Assembly (NCBI GenBank): GCA_963721065.1 | Contig: CAVRHO010000001.1 | Coordinates: 62,001 to 126,000 of the forward strand | Direction: 5' to 3' | From: CAWBLP01 sp963721065 | Lineage (GTDB): Bacteria > Pseudomonadota > Alphaproteobacteria > Acetobacterales > Acetobacteraceae | DNA: 64,000 nucleotides | Shown here: in pieces, positions 7,835 through 16,449 of the stretch | Position numbering within the stretch: the first letter of the stretch is position 1 | Layout of the letters: the number at the start of each line of letters is the position of its first letter | Translations under genes and position numbers: made by a program | Notes under the pieces: generated by a model | The model's input: only the letters and a program-made list of their open reading frames with translations | The model's database searches: none | Told to the model about the DNA's origin: nothing

Positions 7835-9082
7835 GTGCCGGCGCTGTGCCGCGACTGCATGGCGGTGGTCGGCGACAGCGCACACTGCCCGCACTGCGCC
7901 GGCCACCGTATCGTGCGCCATGCGGCGCTGTTCGACCTGACCATCGCGCATATCGACTGCGACGCGTTCTACGCCAGCGTGGAAAAGCGTGACCGGCCGG
8001 AGCTGACGGCCCGCCCGGTGATTGTCGGCGGCGGCACGCGCGGCGTGGTGACGGCCGCCTGCTATGTCAGCCGGCTCTATGGGGTGCGCAGCGCCATGCC
8101 GATGTTCAAGGCGCTGAAAGCCTGCCCCGACGCTGTGGTGATCCGGCCGGATTTTCCCAAGTATGTCGCGGTGTCCCGCCAGATCCGCGGCATGATGGCG
8201 CAACTGACCCCGCTGGTGCAGCCGCTGTCGATCGACGAGGCGGTGCTGGACCTGGCCGGCACCCGGGCGCTGCACGGCGCGCCGCCCGCCGTGGTGCTGG
8301 CCCGCTTTGCCCGCCAGGTGGAAGACGCGGTCGGCGTGACCATCTCGATCGGCCTGGCGACCAACCGCCTGATGGCCAAGATCGCCGCCGGCCGCGACAA
8401 GCCGCGAGGTTTCGCGGTGATCGGCGCCGAGGCCGCGACGGTGCTGGCGCCGGAACCGGTGCGCCTGCTGCCCGGCATCGGCCCGGCCCTGGCCCGCAAG
8501 CTGGAAAGCCTCGGGATCACCCGGCTCGGCCATCTGCAGGCGCTGGACGACCGGACCGCGCTGCGGAAGCTGGGGGAGGACGGTCCGTCCCTGGTCCGCC
8601 GCGCCCGGGGTGAGGACGCCCGCCAGGTGCGCCCCGACCGCATCAGCAAGTCGGTCAGCGCCGAAACCACCTTCGACACCGATCTCTGGCGCCTGGAGGA
8701 CCTGGAGCGCCCGCTCTGGCGCATGGCCGAGAAACTGGCCCGCCGCCTGGTCGCGGAAGACCTGGCCGCCGGCGGGGTGGTGCTGAAGCTGAAGACGGCC
8801 AACTTCGCCCTGCGCACCCGCGCCGCCCGCCTGTCCAGCCCCACCGTGCTGCCGGACCGCCTGTTCGACGCCGCCCGTGGGCTGTTGCTGCGGGAAGCCA
8901 CCGGGACCCCGTTTCGCCTGATCGGCATCGGCGCCAATCCCCTGGCGCCCCGCGCCGAGGCCGACCACGGCGACCTGGCCGACACCGAAACCCCACGTCG
9001 CGCCGCGGTTCAGGCCGCGATCGACACGCTGCGTGGCCGGTTCGGCGAGGCGGCGATTGGGCGGGGCAGGGGGCTGCGATAG
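7835..9082 (+). CDS. dinB: DNA polymerase IV (Y-family) with N-terminal zinc ribbon
   Basis: 415 residues starting at GTG 7835. Translesion polymerase: IAHIDCDAFYASVEKRD is the first metal-binding and steric-gate block, and SIDEAVLDL the second acidic block, where Val replaces the usual Tyr after Ala. The little-finger domain ends the protein. Unusual is the first ~25 residues: two CxxC knuckles (LCRDC and HCPHC), a zinc-ribbon-like extension fused ahead of the palm. Ordinary DinB starts at about the IAHIDCD block. The extension is read from the only sensible start region after the kinase gene. Role: error-prone bypass synthesis. No LexA box was identified upstream. Confidence 0.92.
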   Translation: MPALCRDCMAVVGDSAHCPHCAGHRIVRHAALFDLTIAHIDCDAFYASVEKRDRPELTARPVIVGGGTRGVVTAACYVSRLYGVRSAMPMFKALKACPDAVVIRPDFPKYVAVSRQIRGMMAQLTPLVQPLSIDEAVLDLAGTRALHGAPPAVVLARFARQVEDAVGVTISIGLATNRLMAKIAAGRDKPRGFAVIGAEAATVLAPEPVRLLPGIGPALARKLESLGITRLGHLQALDDRTALRKLGEDGPSLVRRARGEDARQVRPDRISKSVSAETTFDTDLWRLEDLERPLWRMAEKLARRLVAEDLAAGGVVLKLKTANFALRTRAARLSSPTVLPDRLFDAARGLLLREATGTPFRLIGIGANPLAPRAEADHGDLADTETPRRAAVQAAIDTLRGRFGEAAIGRGRGLR

Positions 9083-9151
9083 GTTCCGTTCGTCTTGACC
9101 GGCGAACCTCTCATCGCCTGTGCCGTCCCGGGCGATGGCAGCGCCGAGACG

Positions 9152-11977
9152 CTACCCGAACGCGCCGACCTCGTGCATCACCGCGGTGGCGATCTCGCGC
9201 ACGAGTTGGAACAGCGACCGCATGGGCGTGAAGATCTCCGCGTGCTCGCGCAGATACGCCGTGGTGCCGCGCGGCGCGACGGGTTCGGCGTAGTCCAGTT
9301 CCATCGCCTCGTCGGGGGCGGCGGGGAAGATCTGTCCCAGCATCTCGATCGCCGGGTCGATCTCCAGGCGCAGGATCGCATCCTCCAGCACCCTGCGGGT
9401 CACGCCGTGACGCGGGGAGAAGTCGGAGATCTCGGTGGACAGCAGCCAGATCCGATGGATCAGCGCCAGGCGTAGCGCGTGCAGCAGCACCTCGCGCGTC
9501 GCCATGTGCGGGGCTTCCGGCCAGACCTCGCGCAGTGCCAGGTGGTCGGCCTGCACGCGGCGGAACATGGACTGCGCGGCGGCCCAGATGTCCAGCCGCT
9601 CCAGCGCCCGGGCGACCGACACCATCGCCGCGTGGCCGGCGGGGTCGTTGGCATGCCCTGCGCGGTCCAGCCAGGTGCCCGGATCCAGCGTCGCGATCAC
9701 CGCGCGCAGCACGTCGATGTCCGAATGCGCCAGGGCGTGCGTCGCCAGGTCCATGGCGCGGTGGAAGCGCCGGCTGTTCTGCCGCATGTCGGTGAACAGT
9801 TCCGGATGCCGAGCGGCGGCGGCGCCGATGCCCTGCAGCGTGTTGGCGCACCAGCCCAGTTGCTGCAGGATCGCGTTGTTGGGAATGGCGCGCAGCTCAC
9901 GCGGATGGCGGATGCGGGCGGCGCGCACCATGCCGTCGGCCTGCCGGGCGGAAGGGCGGGATCCGGTCCTGTCCAGCAGCGCCGGCCCGAAGGCGCCCAG
10001 CAGCGCGGCATAGCCTTCGTCTTCGACCAGACCCTGCATGCCCGCGCGCACCGTGCCGAAGAAGTCGGCGGCGAAGTCCGGGTTGGCATACACCGGATCC
10101 TCGATCGGACCCGCCGCCGGGTGATAGGTCTGCTCCGCGATCCGCGTGACGGTAGCCAGCGCGAGTTCCGGGGTGCCGAACAGCAGGTAACCGTCGCCGC
10201 CCTGGAAGGCGGATTCCTCGCGCACCCGCAGCCCCGCCTGGTTCAGCGCCTGGCGCGAGGCGGTGGGCGAGAGGTATTTCAGCCGGTCCGCCAGGGCACC
10301 GGGATGCGCGCCGCGGCCGATGCTCTCGCCATGGGTATCGAACAGCAGCACCTCGACGCCGGAAATGCCGTGTTGCGCCAGGGTCTGGCCGATCTTCAGG
10401 CGCAGCCGCTCGATCAGGTAGCTGGCGGCGAGCTGGCCCACATAGCGGCCGGAATCGGAATAGCCGAACTGCAGCGCCAGCCGGCCGGTCTTCTGCAGGT
10501 AGGCCTGGTAGTGCGGGCTACGCAGGGCCTCCTCCAGCACTGTCGCGCCCTGTTCCAGCGCTTCGGCGGTTTCGAACAGCGGGCTGATCTCGACATGCTG
10601 CTCGATGCCGAACAGCCGGGCGAGCCACAGCGCGGCGAGCAGCGTGTAGCCGGTCTCGGTCTCGGCGATCAGGAAGCGCACCGGCGCCGACCCGTCCACG
10701 TGCTTGACGATCTGCGCCACCGTCATCATCAGCCGCACGGCCGAGGCCTGCTCCGCCAGCAGCGCGCCGAAATCCACCCCGACGGGCGTGACGTCGTCCA
10801 GCGCGGCATTGATCGCCGCGAACAGGGCGCGGCGGTGTGCCGGCTCCTCGGGCGAGTCGGTGATGCCCAGCCGTTGCCGCACCGCGTTGTGGATCTGCGC
10901 CGCGTTCAGCCGCGTGTGGGTGTGGGCCAGCGCCAGGCTGTGCGACACCAGACCGGCGCGGGCGGTGCACAGCGCCAGGCGGGTATCGTCGTCGGCCGCG
11001 GCGGCGCAGGCCTGGGTGAACAGCGGCAGCAGCGGTTGCGGGGCTGTCAGGGCTTCGTCCCGCTGCCCCACCAGCGCCTGGGCGAAGGCGGCCACGCGCG
11101 GCGGGTCCGGGGTATCCGGGCACAGCGCCAGTTGCGCCTGCACCGCGTCGCGGGCGGCGGCGATGCGGTCCGCCAGCGGCTGGGCGACGGGGTGCGGCGT
11201 GACCTGGGCATGCAGGCGCTCGAGCTGCCGGCGCTTCATTTCCAGCCGCAGGCGCAGCGTGACCCACCAGCCGATATCGGTGCGGCCATCGGTGTCGTAG
11301 CCGACCCAGCTCGATACGATCAGCGGGCGGGGCACCAGCTCCGTCCAGCGGTCCGGCCAGGCGTCGCGGGCGACGGTCAGCAGCGCGGCATTGAACTGGT
11401 CCACCGCGTCACGGGCGTGGGCGATGGCGGCGCCGGCCTGCTCGAACTCGTCCTGCAACGTGACCGGCGGCGGGCGGTGGGAGCCGGCGACGCTGGTCGG
11501 GCGGCCGCTGGCGGTCTCGGCCAGGGCGTGCGCCACCGGGACGGGCAGGGCGAAGGTGGGATGGGCGGTGAACACCGCGGCGAAGCGGGCGCGCTCTACC
11601 AGGGCGCGGTACTCCGCCCAGCGTACCGGGCTGTCCTTTGGGTCGGGACGCACCAGCCGCTGGGCCAGGTCGTCCAGCACCGCGCGGTTGGTTGCGATGT
11701 CGGTGCCGCCGACGTACTGCGCGACGCGGCGGGCGCGGTCGGCGAAGGCCGCATCGCGCAGCTCGTCGATCAGGGGACGGACACTGGCCTCATCCAGCGC
11801 ACCGCTGCGCATGCGCCGGCTGATCGCCAGGGCAACCAGCAGGACCGGATTGCCGAACGGGTCCTCGTCGGCACTCGCCCGGATGCGCGCGGTCAGGGCC
11901 AGCAGATCCTCGGCCAGCGGACCGGGCGGGTTGGGAGTAGCATCAAGCACGGAGACAGTCTGTCGCGGATTGTGCAA
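9152..11977 (-). CDS. ppc: Phosphoenolpyruvate carboxylase family protein, divergent
   Basis: 941 residues, the full length of PEP carboxylase (PEP + bicarbonate to oxaloacetate). Family blocks: FTAHPT (136-141) with the catalytic His139, SSWVGYDTDGR (~232) matching the SWMGGDRDGN block, GYSDSGR (505-511) matching GYSDSAK, and DTHGESIGRG (547-556) matching the HGRGGxxGRGG loop. In the last two blocks the expected Lys is Arg, and the first His and Arg of the glycine loop are replaced by Asp and His. It is therefore a distant member and true PEPC activity is probable but unproven. It is divergent from a serine-glyoxylate aminotransferase gene, a partner in serine-cycle-like metabolism. The listed start is TTG 11977; GTG 11950 is an alternative. 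Neither has a clear RBS. Confidence 0.82.
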   Translation of the reverse strand: MHNPRQTVSVLDATPNPPGPLAEDLLALTARIRASADEDPFGNPVLLVALAISRRMRSGALDEASVRPLIDELRDAAFADRARRVAQYVGGTDIATNRAVLDDLAQRLVRPDPKDSPVRWAEYRALVERARFAAVFTAHPTFALPVPVAHALAETASGRPTSVAGSHRPPPVTLQDEFEQAGAAIAHARDAVDQFNAALLTVARDAWPDRWTELVPRPLIVSSWVGYDTDGRTDIGWWVTLRLRLEMKRRQLERLHAQVTPHPVAQPLADRIAAARDAVQAQLALCPDTPDPPRVAAFAQALVGQRDEALTAPQPLLPLFTQACAAAADDDTRLALCTARAGLVSHSLALAHTHTRLNAAQIHNAVRQRLGITDSPEEPAHRRALFAAINAALDDVTPVGVDFGALLAEQASAVRLMMTVAQIVKHVDGSAPVRFLIAETETGYTLLAALWLARLFGIEQHVEISPLFETAEALEQGATVLEEALRSPHYQAYLQKTGRLALQFGYSDSGRYVGQLAASYLIERLRLKIGQTLAQHGISGVEVLLFDTHGESIGRGAHPGALADRLKYLSPTASRQALNQAGLRVREESAFQGGDGYLLFGTPELALATVTRIAEQTYHPAAGPIEDPVYANPDFAADFFGTVRAGMQGLVEDEGYAALLGAFGPALLDRTGSRPSARQADGMVRAARIRHPRELRAIPNNAILQQLGWCANTLQGIGAAAARHPELFTDMRQNSRRFHRAMDLATHALAHSDIDVLRAVIATLDPGTWLDRAGHANDPAGHAAMVSVARALERLDIWAAAQSMFRRVQADHLALREVWPEAPHMATREVLLHALRLALIHRIWLLSTEISDFSPRHGVTRRVLEDAILRLEIDPAIEMLGQIFPAAPDEAMELDYAEPVAPRGTTAYLREHAEIFTPMRSLFQLVREIATAVMHEVGAFG

Positions 11978-12083
11978 TGCAACAAGGGTCTGCCAGGGCA
12001 GGTTGCTGCATTGCGGTCACGCCAATTGCTCAACTTTACGTTCGGTGCCAGAAAGCGGCCCGATCCGCAGAAGGGACCCGCCT

Positions 12084-13271
12084 GTGAGCACCACAACCAA
12101 GCCGCGCGGCCGTCAGTTCTTCGCCAACCCGGGCCCGACCAATATCCCGGACAGCGTGTTGCGGGCGATGGACCGGCCCAGCATCGACTTCCACGATCCG
12201 GACTTCGTGGAGGTTTATGATGCGGCGTTCGCGGGACTGAAGCGGGTGCTGCAGACGGACCAGCATCTGTTCATGTACAACGCCTCCGGCCACGGCGCCT
12301 GGGAAGCCAGCCTGACCAACCTGCTGTCGCCGGGCGATCGCATCGTGGTGCTGGAATCCGGCTACTTCTCCGAGGAATGGGCGGCGATGGGGCGGGCGCA
12401 CGGGCTGGACGTGCTCGTGGTGGAGGCCGACTGGCGGCACGGCGTGGACATCGCCAAGCTGCAGGCCGTGCTGGAGCAGGACAGCGGCCACGCGATCAAG
12501 GCGGTGTGCGCCGTGCACAACGAGACCGCGACCGGCCTGATGCTGCCGCTGCCGGAAATCCGCGCGGCGATCGACGCGGCGCAGCATCCGGCGCTGTTCC
12601 TGGTGGACACGATCTCCTCGCTGGCCTCGCTGGATTTCCGCATGGACGCGTGGAAGATCGACTGCGTGGTGGGCGGCGGCCAGAAGGGGCTGATGCTGCC
12701 CACCGGCATGAGCTTCACCGGCGTGTCGGACAAGGGCATGGCGGCGCATGCCAATGCGAAGCTGAAGCGCTTCTATTTCGATTGGACCATGATGGCGGCG
12801 CGCCCGCAGAAGAGCTTCATCGGCACGCTGCCGGTGAACATGTTCTACGGCCTGCGCGAATCCACCCGGCTGCTGCTGGAAGACGAGGGCCTGCCCAACG
12901 TCATCGCCCGCCACAGCCGCCTGGCCGAAGCCACCCGCCGCGCCGTGACAGTATGGAGCGGCAACAACGGCCCGCAACTGTTCTGCACCAATCCCGGCCG
13001 GTTTTCCGATTCCGTCACGGCCGTGCTGATGCCGGAGGGCTACGACGGCGAACTGGTCCGCCGCACCGCACGCCACCGCTTCAACGTTTCGCTCGGCGGC
13101 GGGCTGGGCAAGCTGGGCGGCAAGGTGTTCCGCATCGGCCACCTGGGCGACCTGAACGAGCCGATGCTGCTGGGCGCACTCACCGCGGTGGAAATGGCCT
13201 TGCGCATGAACAACATCCCGCATGCACGCGGCGGCGTCGATGCGGCGATGGATTACCTGGCCGAGGCCTGA
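12084..13271 (+). CDS. Serine-glyoxylate/alanine-glyoxylate aminotransferase (class V)
   Basis: 395 residues from GTG 12084. N-terminal FFANPGPTNIPDSVLRAM is the signature of SgaA/AGAT enzymes. The PLP lysine is Lys201 in GGGQKGLMLPTGM, and VDTISSLASLDF supplies the PLP-ring aspartate. It moves an amino group from serine (or alanine) to glyoxylate, yielding hydroxypyruvate and glycine, in the cytoplasm. The upstream open frame extends much further, but only from 12084 does the protein match the family. It shares a 106-bp divergent promoter region with the PEP carboxylase-like gene, which suggests co-regulation in C1/C2 or photorespiratory-type metabolism. Preferred amino donor unknown. Confidence 0.88.
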   Translation: MSTTTKPRGRQFFANPGPTNIPDSVLRAMDRPSIDFHDPDFVEVYDAAFAGLKRVLQTDQHLFMYNASGHGAWEASLTNLLSPGDRIVVLESGYFSEEWAAMGRAHGLDVLVVEADWRHGVDIAKLQAVLEQDSGHAIKAVCAVHNETATGLMLPLPEIRAAIDAAQHPALFLVDTISSLASLDFRMDAWKIDCVVGGGQKGLMLPTGMSFTGVSDKGMAAHANAKLKRFYFDWTMMAARPQKSFIGTLPVNMFYGLRESTRLLLEDEGLPNVIARHSRLAEATRRAVTVWSGNNGPQLFCTNPGRFSDSVTAVLMPEGYDGELVRRTARHRFNVSLGGGLGKLGGKVFRIGHLGDLNEPMLLGALTAVEMALRMNNIPHARGGVDAAMDYLAEA

Positions 13272-13398
13272 CGCAGGCGGCACGCCTTACGGAATTCCAA
13301 GGCATTGTTAACTTTCGCCTGTGCCTCACACGCGCGAGACTGCGGCCGTGCCGCCGAGCACGGGCCGCGGCGCGGATGACAAGGATCGTGCGGCAATC

Positions 13399-14049
13399 GT
13401 GACAATTGATCGACGAAACCTGCTGAAGCTTGGCGGCGGCGCCGTCCTGTTGCCGCTGGCGGGGTGCGACTCCGACACGAAGTGGCACGAGGAGAATGTC
13501 AGCGGCAGCCTGCCGCCATTGTCGTTCAACATGACGGACGCGATGAACGGCAAGCCGGTCACCGCGGCGGATTTCCGCGGCAAGGTCGTGTTACTGTATT
13601 TTGGCTACACGCTGTGCCCGGATTTCTGCCCCACGACGCTCACCAATCTGGCGACGGTGCTGCAGAACCTGGACAAGCAGGCCGACCAGGTACGCGTCCT
13701 GTTTGTCACCGTCGATCCGAACCGCGATACGCTGCCGGTGCTGAAGCAGTACGCCGGCCTGTTCGCGCCGCAGGTCGTGGGGCTGCGCGGCACGCCGGAT
13801 CAGTTGGCATCGCTGGCGCGACGGTATCGCGTGGCCTATTCGGTGACGCCCGCGCATGACGGCCATCCGTACGAGGTGACGCACAGCTCTGTTGTTTACA
13901 TCTTCGACCAGAACGGTGATGCGCGGCTGCTGGTGGCCTCTATGGCGACCCAACATCCCGATGTGGATGGCACCACCGCGGATCTGCGCACGCTGATCAC
14001 GCATCGGCGCAAGCCGGGGTTGTGGCAGCGGATTGTTCAGATGGTGTGA
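13399..14049 (+). CDS. SCO1/SenC copper chaperone lipoprotein
   Basis: 216 residues from GTG 13399. Short N-terminus with a lipobox (LPLAGC) makes it a membrane-anchored periplasmic lipoprotein. Thioredoxin fold with the Sco copper ligands: CPDFC and the distal His in THSSVVYIFD. Family role: copper delivery and disulfide reduction for the CuA site of cytochrome c oxidase. The PCu(A)C and CtaG genes lie just beyond on the opposite strand (convergent), which supports the assignment. A longer frame from 13321 is possible but adds residues ahead of the lipobox, so I prefer 13399. Confidence 0.88.
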   Translation: MTIDRRNLLKLGGGAVLLPLAGCDSDTKWHEENVSGSLPPLSFNMTDAMNGKPVTAADFRGKVVLLYFGYTLCPDFCPTTLTNLATVLQNLDKQADQVRVLFVTVDPNRDTLPVLKQYAGLFAPQVVGLRGTPDQLASLARRYRVAYSVTPAHDGHPYEVTHSSVVYIFDQNGDARLLVASMATQHPDVDGTTADLRTLITHRRKPGLWQRIVQMV

Positions 14050-14200
14050 GGGCCTCGCGTGTGGCGCGGACGCACCGCCCTTCCTCTCCTAGCGCGGAAG
14101 GGTGGGGGCATACGCAACGCTGAATCGGGAGTGCGGCACATTCCCCCGGCGCCGTCCCGCAAGGGGAAAGGCCGCTGTTCCGGTACCGTCCGGCGCGCCT

Positions 14201-14677
14201 CTATTTTCCCTTGGCCCCGTAAACCGGAAACGTGGCCAACAGTGTCGTGCCGTCCTGGAATCGCAGGGACACCGGGATGTGCCCGCCGGGCGCCATCTTC
14301 GCCGACGGCTTCATGCACATCAGGTGATACCCGCCCGGGCGGAAGCTGACCGAGCCGTGCGCCGGAACGACGATGCTCTTCACCATCCGCATGTGCGCGG
14401 TGCCGCTCTCAACCACGCTTTCATGCAGCATCAGCGTGCCGCATGCGGGTGACTCGGCACCGGTGAGTTCCACCGCCTGTGCGCCGGCATTCTTCAAGGT
14501 GAAATAGCCGGCGGCCGGGATGGCGGGGGTCAGGAAGCGAATCCACGGCTGGGAGATAGTCAGGTCCTGGCTGGCGGCCTGCGCGCCCGGCGCCGCCAGC
14601 AGCGCGAGCGCCAGCGCAACGCTAGCGACCCGTCCAGGCCGAGGCCCGGATGATGATACCCCCTTCGTCGTCTTCAT
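14201..14677 (-). CDS. PCu(A)C-type periplasmic copper chaperone
   Basis: 158 residues with a Sec signal peptide (cleavage near GAQA-ASQD). The copper-site pattern of this family is present: MLHESVVESG..HMRMV, then GGYHLMCM, giving the His/Met ligands H(M)x10Mx21HxM. It works with Sco to load CuA in cytochrome oxidase, in the periplasm. Its start overlaps the end of the upstream ctaG-like gene by 56 bases, so the two are translationally linked. It faces the Sco gene tail to tail. Confidence 0.88.
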   Translation of the reverse strand: MKTTKGVSSSGPRPGRVASVALALALLAAPGAQAASQDLTISQPWIRFLTPAIPAAGYFTLKNAGAQAVELTGAESPACGTLMLHESVVESGTAHMRMVKSIVVPAHGSVSFRPGGYHLMCMKPSAKMAPGGHIPVSLRFQDGTTLLATFPVYGAKGK

Positions 14678-15620
14678 CGTTCAACTCCTCGACAGGCAGC
14701 CCGTCCTCATACACGCGCAGCGCGTTCAGCACCGTCATGAAGCCGACGGCGCTCATCATGCCGGCGGGAATCCATGCAACGATGCCGCCGATGTGCTGGT
14801 CATACACCGCGCTGATCGAGGGGAACAGCCGTCCGCAGAGGTCGTAGTAGGGATAGATGTCGTGCGGTGTGAAGGCGATGTAGGCGCCCAGGCCGATCTG
14901 CGGGAACATGACCGCGAAGGGCAGCACCATGCGCATGCCGTAGCTGATGCCGGCCTCGGCCTTCGGGCGCGGATCCAGCACCAGCGTCCAGAACAGGATG
15001 CCGTCGCCGATCATCAGCCAGTTCATCAGCGCGTACAGCTTCGGGTCGATCATCGCCCGGAAATGCACCGGTGGGATCAGGAACAGGTAGATCAGGCCGA
15101 CGAACAGCACCGCCGCGATGAACGGCTGCTGGATGACGCCGAAGATCTCCGCCAGGACACGCGATTCGGTGATGCGGCGGAACGGCGCCGGCATGCCACG
15201 CTTCAGCATCCCGCCGGGCCAGGACAGGGCGACCAGGTACGGGCCCAGGTGATGCATGAAGATGTGCTGCACGCGGTTCAGGAAGAACTCGTGCTGTGCC
15301 ATGTAGTCGAAATGCGTCTGCACCACGGCGTAGATCGCGGCGATGCCGGTCAGGTAGGCGGCCTGGCGCCACGCCGAGGGCCGATCCGCTGCCGTGGTGC
15401 GGGACACGCCGCGCATGTACCACCAGGTGCCCAGGGCGGCGGCCAGGAACTCCACCCAGGAGAACTCCCACGGCGCCCAGAACGGCAGGGCCGTGGGATG
15501 CGACCCGCACAGCCACGACACGGCCCCGCCCAGCGCCAGAATCCCCAGCAGGCCGGTCAGGTCTTCGCGGTCGAATCCTGAAACGGGTTTGGCGGCAACG
15601 GCAACGTCGAGGGCTTCCAT
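14622..15620 (-). CDS. ctaG: Cytochrome c oxidase assembly factor CtaG-type (Caa3_CtaG)
   Basis: 332 residues from ATG 15620, a polytopic inner-membrane protein with about seven hydrophobic segments. Conserved family pieces: HFDYMAQHEFFLNRVQH with following HHLGPYL (His-rich, probable copper ligands), and the loop IAFTPHDIYPYYD. Known members are needed for assembly of caa3-type oxidase. It shares 56 bases with the downstream PCu(A)C gene, and together with the facing Sco gene this is a small oxidase copper-insertion cluster, although no oxidase subunits are in the window. The ORF could begin at 15668, but there is no RBS for either start. Confidence 0.83.
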   Translation of the reverse strand: MEALDVAVAAKPVSGFDREDLTGLLGILALGGAVSWLCGSHPTALPFWAPWEFSWVEFLAAALGTWWYMRGVSRTTAADRPSAWRQAAYLTGIAAIYAVVQTHFDYMAQHEFFLNRVQHIFMHHLGPYLVALSWPGGMLKRGMPAPFRRITESRVLAEIFGVIQQPFIAAVLFVGLIYLFLIPPVHFRAMIDPKLYALMNWLMIGDGILFWTLVLDPRPKAEAGISYGMRMVLPFAVMFPQIGLGAYIAFTPHDIYPYYDLCGRLFPSISAVYDQHIGGIVAWIPAGMMSAVGFMTVLNALRVYEDGLPVEELNDEDDEGGIIIRASAWTGR

Positions 15621-15708
15621 GGCACGGCTTGCATAAGCCCAGCCCGATGTCAGCTGAAGGGGCCTCACATTGAAAATCTGTCATGTTTGCGTCGCGGCCC
15701 GCAGGAAG

Positions 15709-15738
15709 AAACGCCGGGGACACGTGTCCCCGGCGTTT
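15709..15738. terminator. Perfect 30-bp palindrome, likely bidirectional terminator
   Basis: 15-bp arms without spacer (15709-15723 and 15724-15738), reading AAACGCCGGGGACAC and its exact complement. It lies between the tail of the small lipoprotein gene (stop at 15772) and the start of ctaG. The A tract on one side and T tract on the other make it a plausible terminator in either direction. Confidence 0.6.
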
Positions 15739-15771
15739 CGCGCCGTTTGCCGAGTTGATTGCTGGAAGCCG

Positions 15772-15942
15772 TTACGGACGGGTCACCACCGTCGATCCGG
15801 GTGGCGCATAGGCCGCTGGCGGCGCATCCGACGGCGGGGTCACCACGGTGGTCTCGTGGCGCGGCGGCGGGTGCTCATGCACGTCGATACACCCCGCCAG
15901 GCCAAGCGCGACCAGCGGTAGAAGAAGCAGCCAGGATCTCAT
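15772..15942 (-). CDS. Small lipoprotein (56 residues)
   Basis: ATG at 15942, stop at 15772. The N-terminus has an Arg, a leucine-rich core and a textbook lipobox, LGLAGC, so it should be lipidated and membrane anchored. The mature part is only about 38 residues, rich in Pro, His, Val and Thr (HEHPPPRHETT, PPSDAPPAAYAPP). GGAA 9-12 bases upstream can serve as RBS, and a perfect palindrome follows the stop. I do not recognise a family. The placement next to copper-handling genes and the His-rich start of the mature part hint at metal binding, but this is speculation. Confidence 0.62.
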   Translation of the reverse strand: MRSWLLLLPLVALGLAGCIDVHEHPPPRHETTVVTPPSDAPPAAYAPPGSTVVTRP

Positions 15943-16449
15943 TCGATCGGGTTCCTTTGCTGTTGGTGGCAGTACCTCCGGTTGCCGGCACCACCCGAGC
16001 TGGGAAGGATTCGTGTCCCGGACGGGACGCCACCGTGGCGGCTTGTTGGCGACGGATCACGACGCGGTGGGCTGACGCCTGTCCGAAGCCGGCCGGTGGA
16101 CGGAACTCCCGGCGCCAGGTGCCGGATCCGGTGCCGGAAAAGCAGGGGCGAGCTGCTGCCGGGTGGGGTGCGACCGGTGGTGGATTCGCGAAGGCTAAAA
16201 CGGACAGGGAACGTCGTCCCGCAGCGTTCCTGTTCTGGTCCTGTCAGCCCGGCGGCGCTAAGCTGCGGTGCCGGTCCGCAGGCCCGTATCCGCGGGACAC
16301 GTCGTGGCAAGGTTGCAACAGTTCACCGCTTTCCCGCATGCATTTTGTGGGTCTGCGGCTCAGATCGGTCTATATGTAGTTGACCCCGAATCGTCGGAGA
16401 CGGAATGAGGGGGGCGCAGACACCGCCAGTGACGCCAGGGGAGGCAGCC
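15943..16449. other. Intergenic region upstream of nrdA
   Basis: About 500 bases with several open frames in all directions but none with domain or RBS support. It must hold the promoter of the ribonucleotide reductase gene. No RNA gene was recognised. Confidence 0.3.
16370..16379 (+). promoter_or_regulatory. Possible NrdR box
   Basis: CTATATGTAG differs at one base from the core CTATATATAG seen in NrdR boxes (ACACwATATATwGTGT-like), and lies 71 bases before the nrdA start in an otherwise GC-rich region. Only one box is visible; NrdR sites usually come in pairs, so this is weak. Confidence 0.3.

Noticed and set aside
6764..8968. Minus-strand frame of 734 codons opposite the kinase and dinB genes
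   Set aside because: Shadow frame, Arg/Gly/His/Gln rich, no family motifs; both opposite genes are certain.
9479..12220. Plus-strand frame of 913 codons opposite the PEP carboxylase gene
   Set aside because: Shadow of ppc; composition and lack of motifs exclude a gene.
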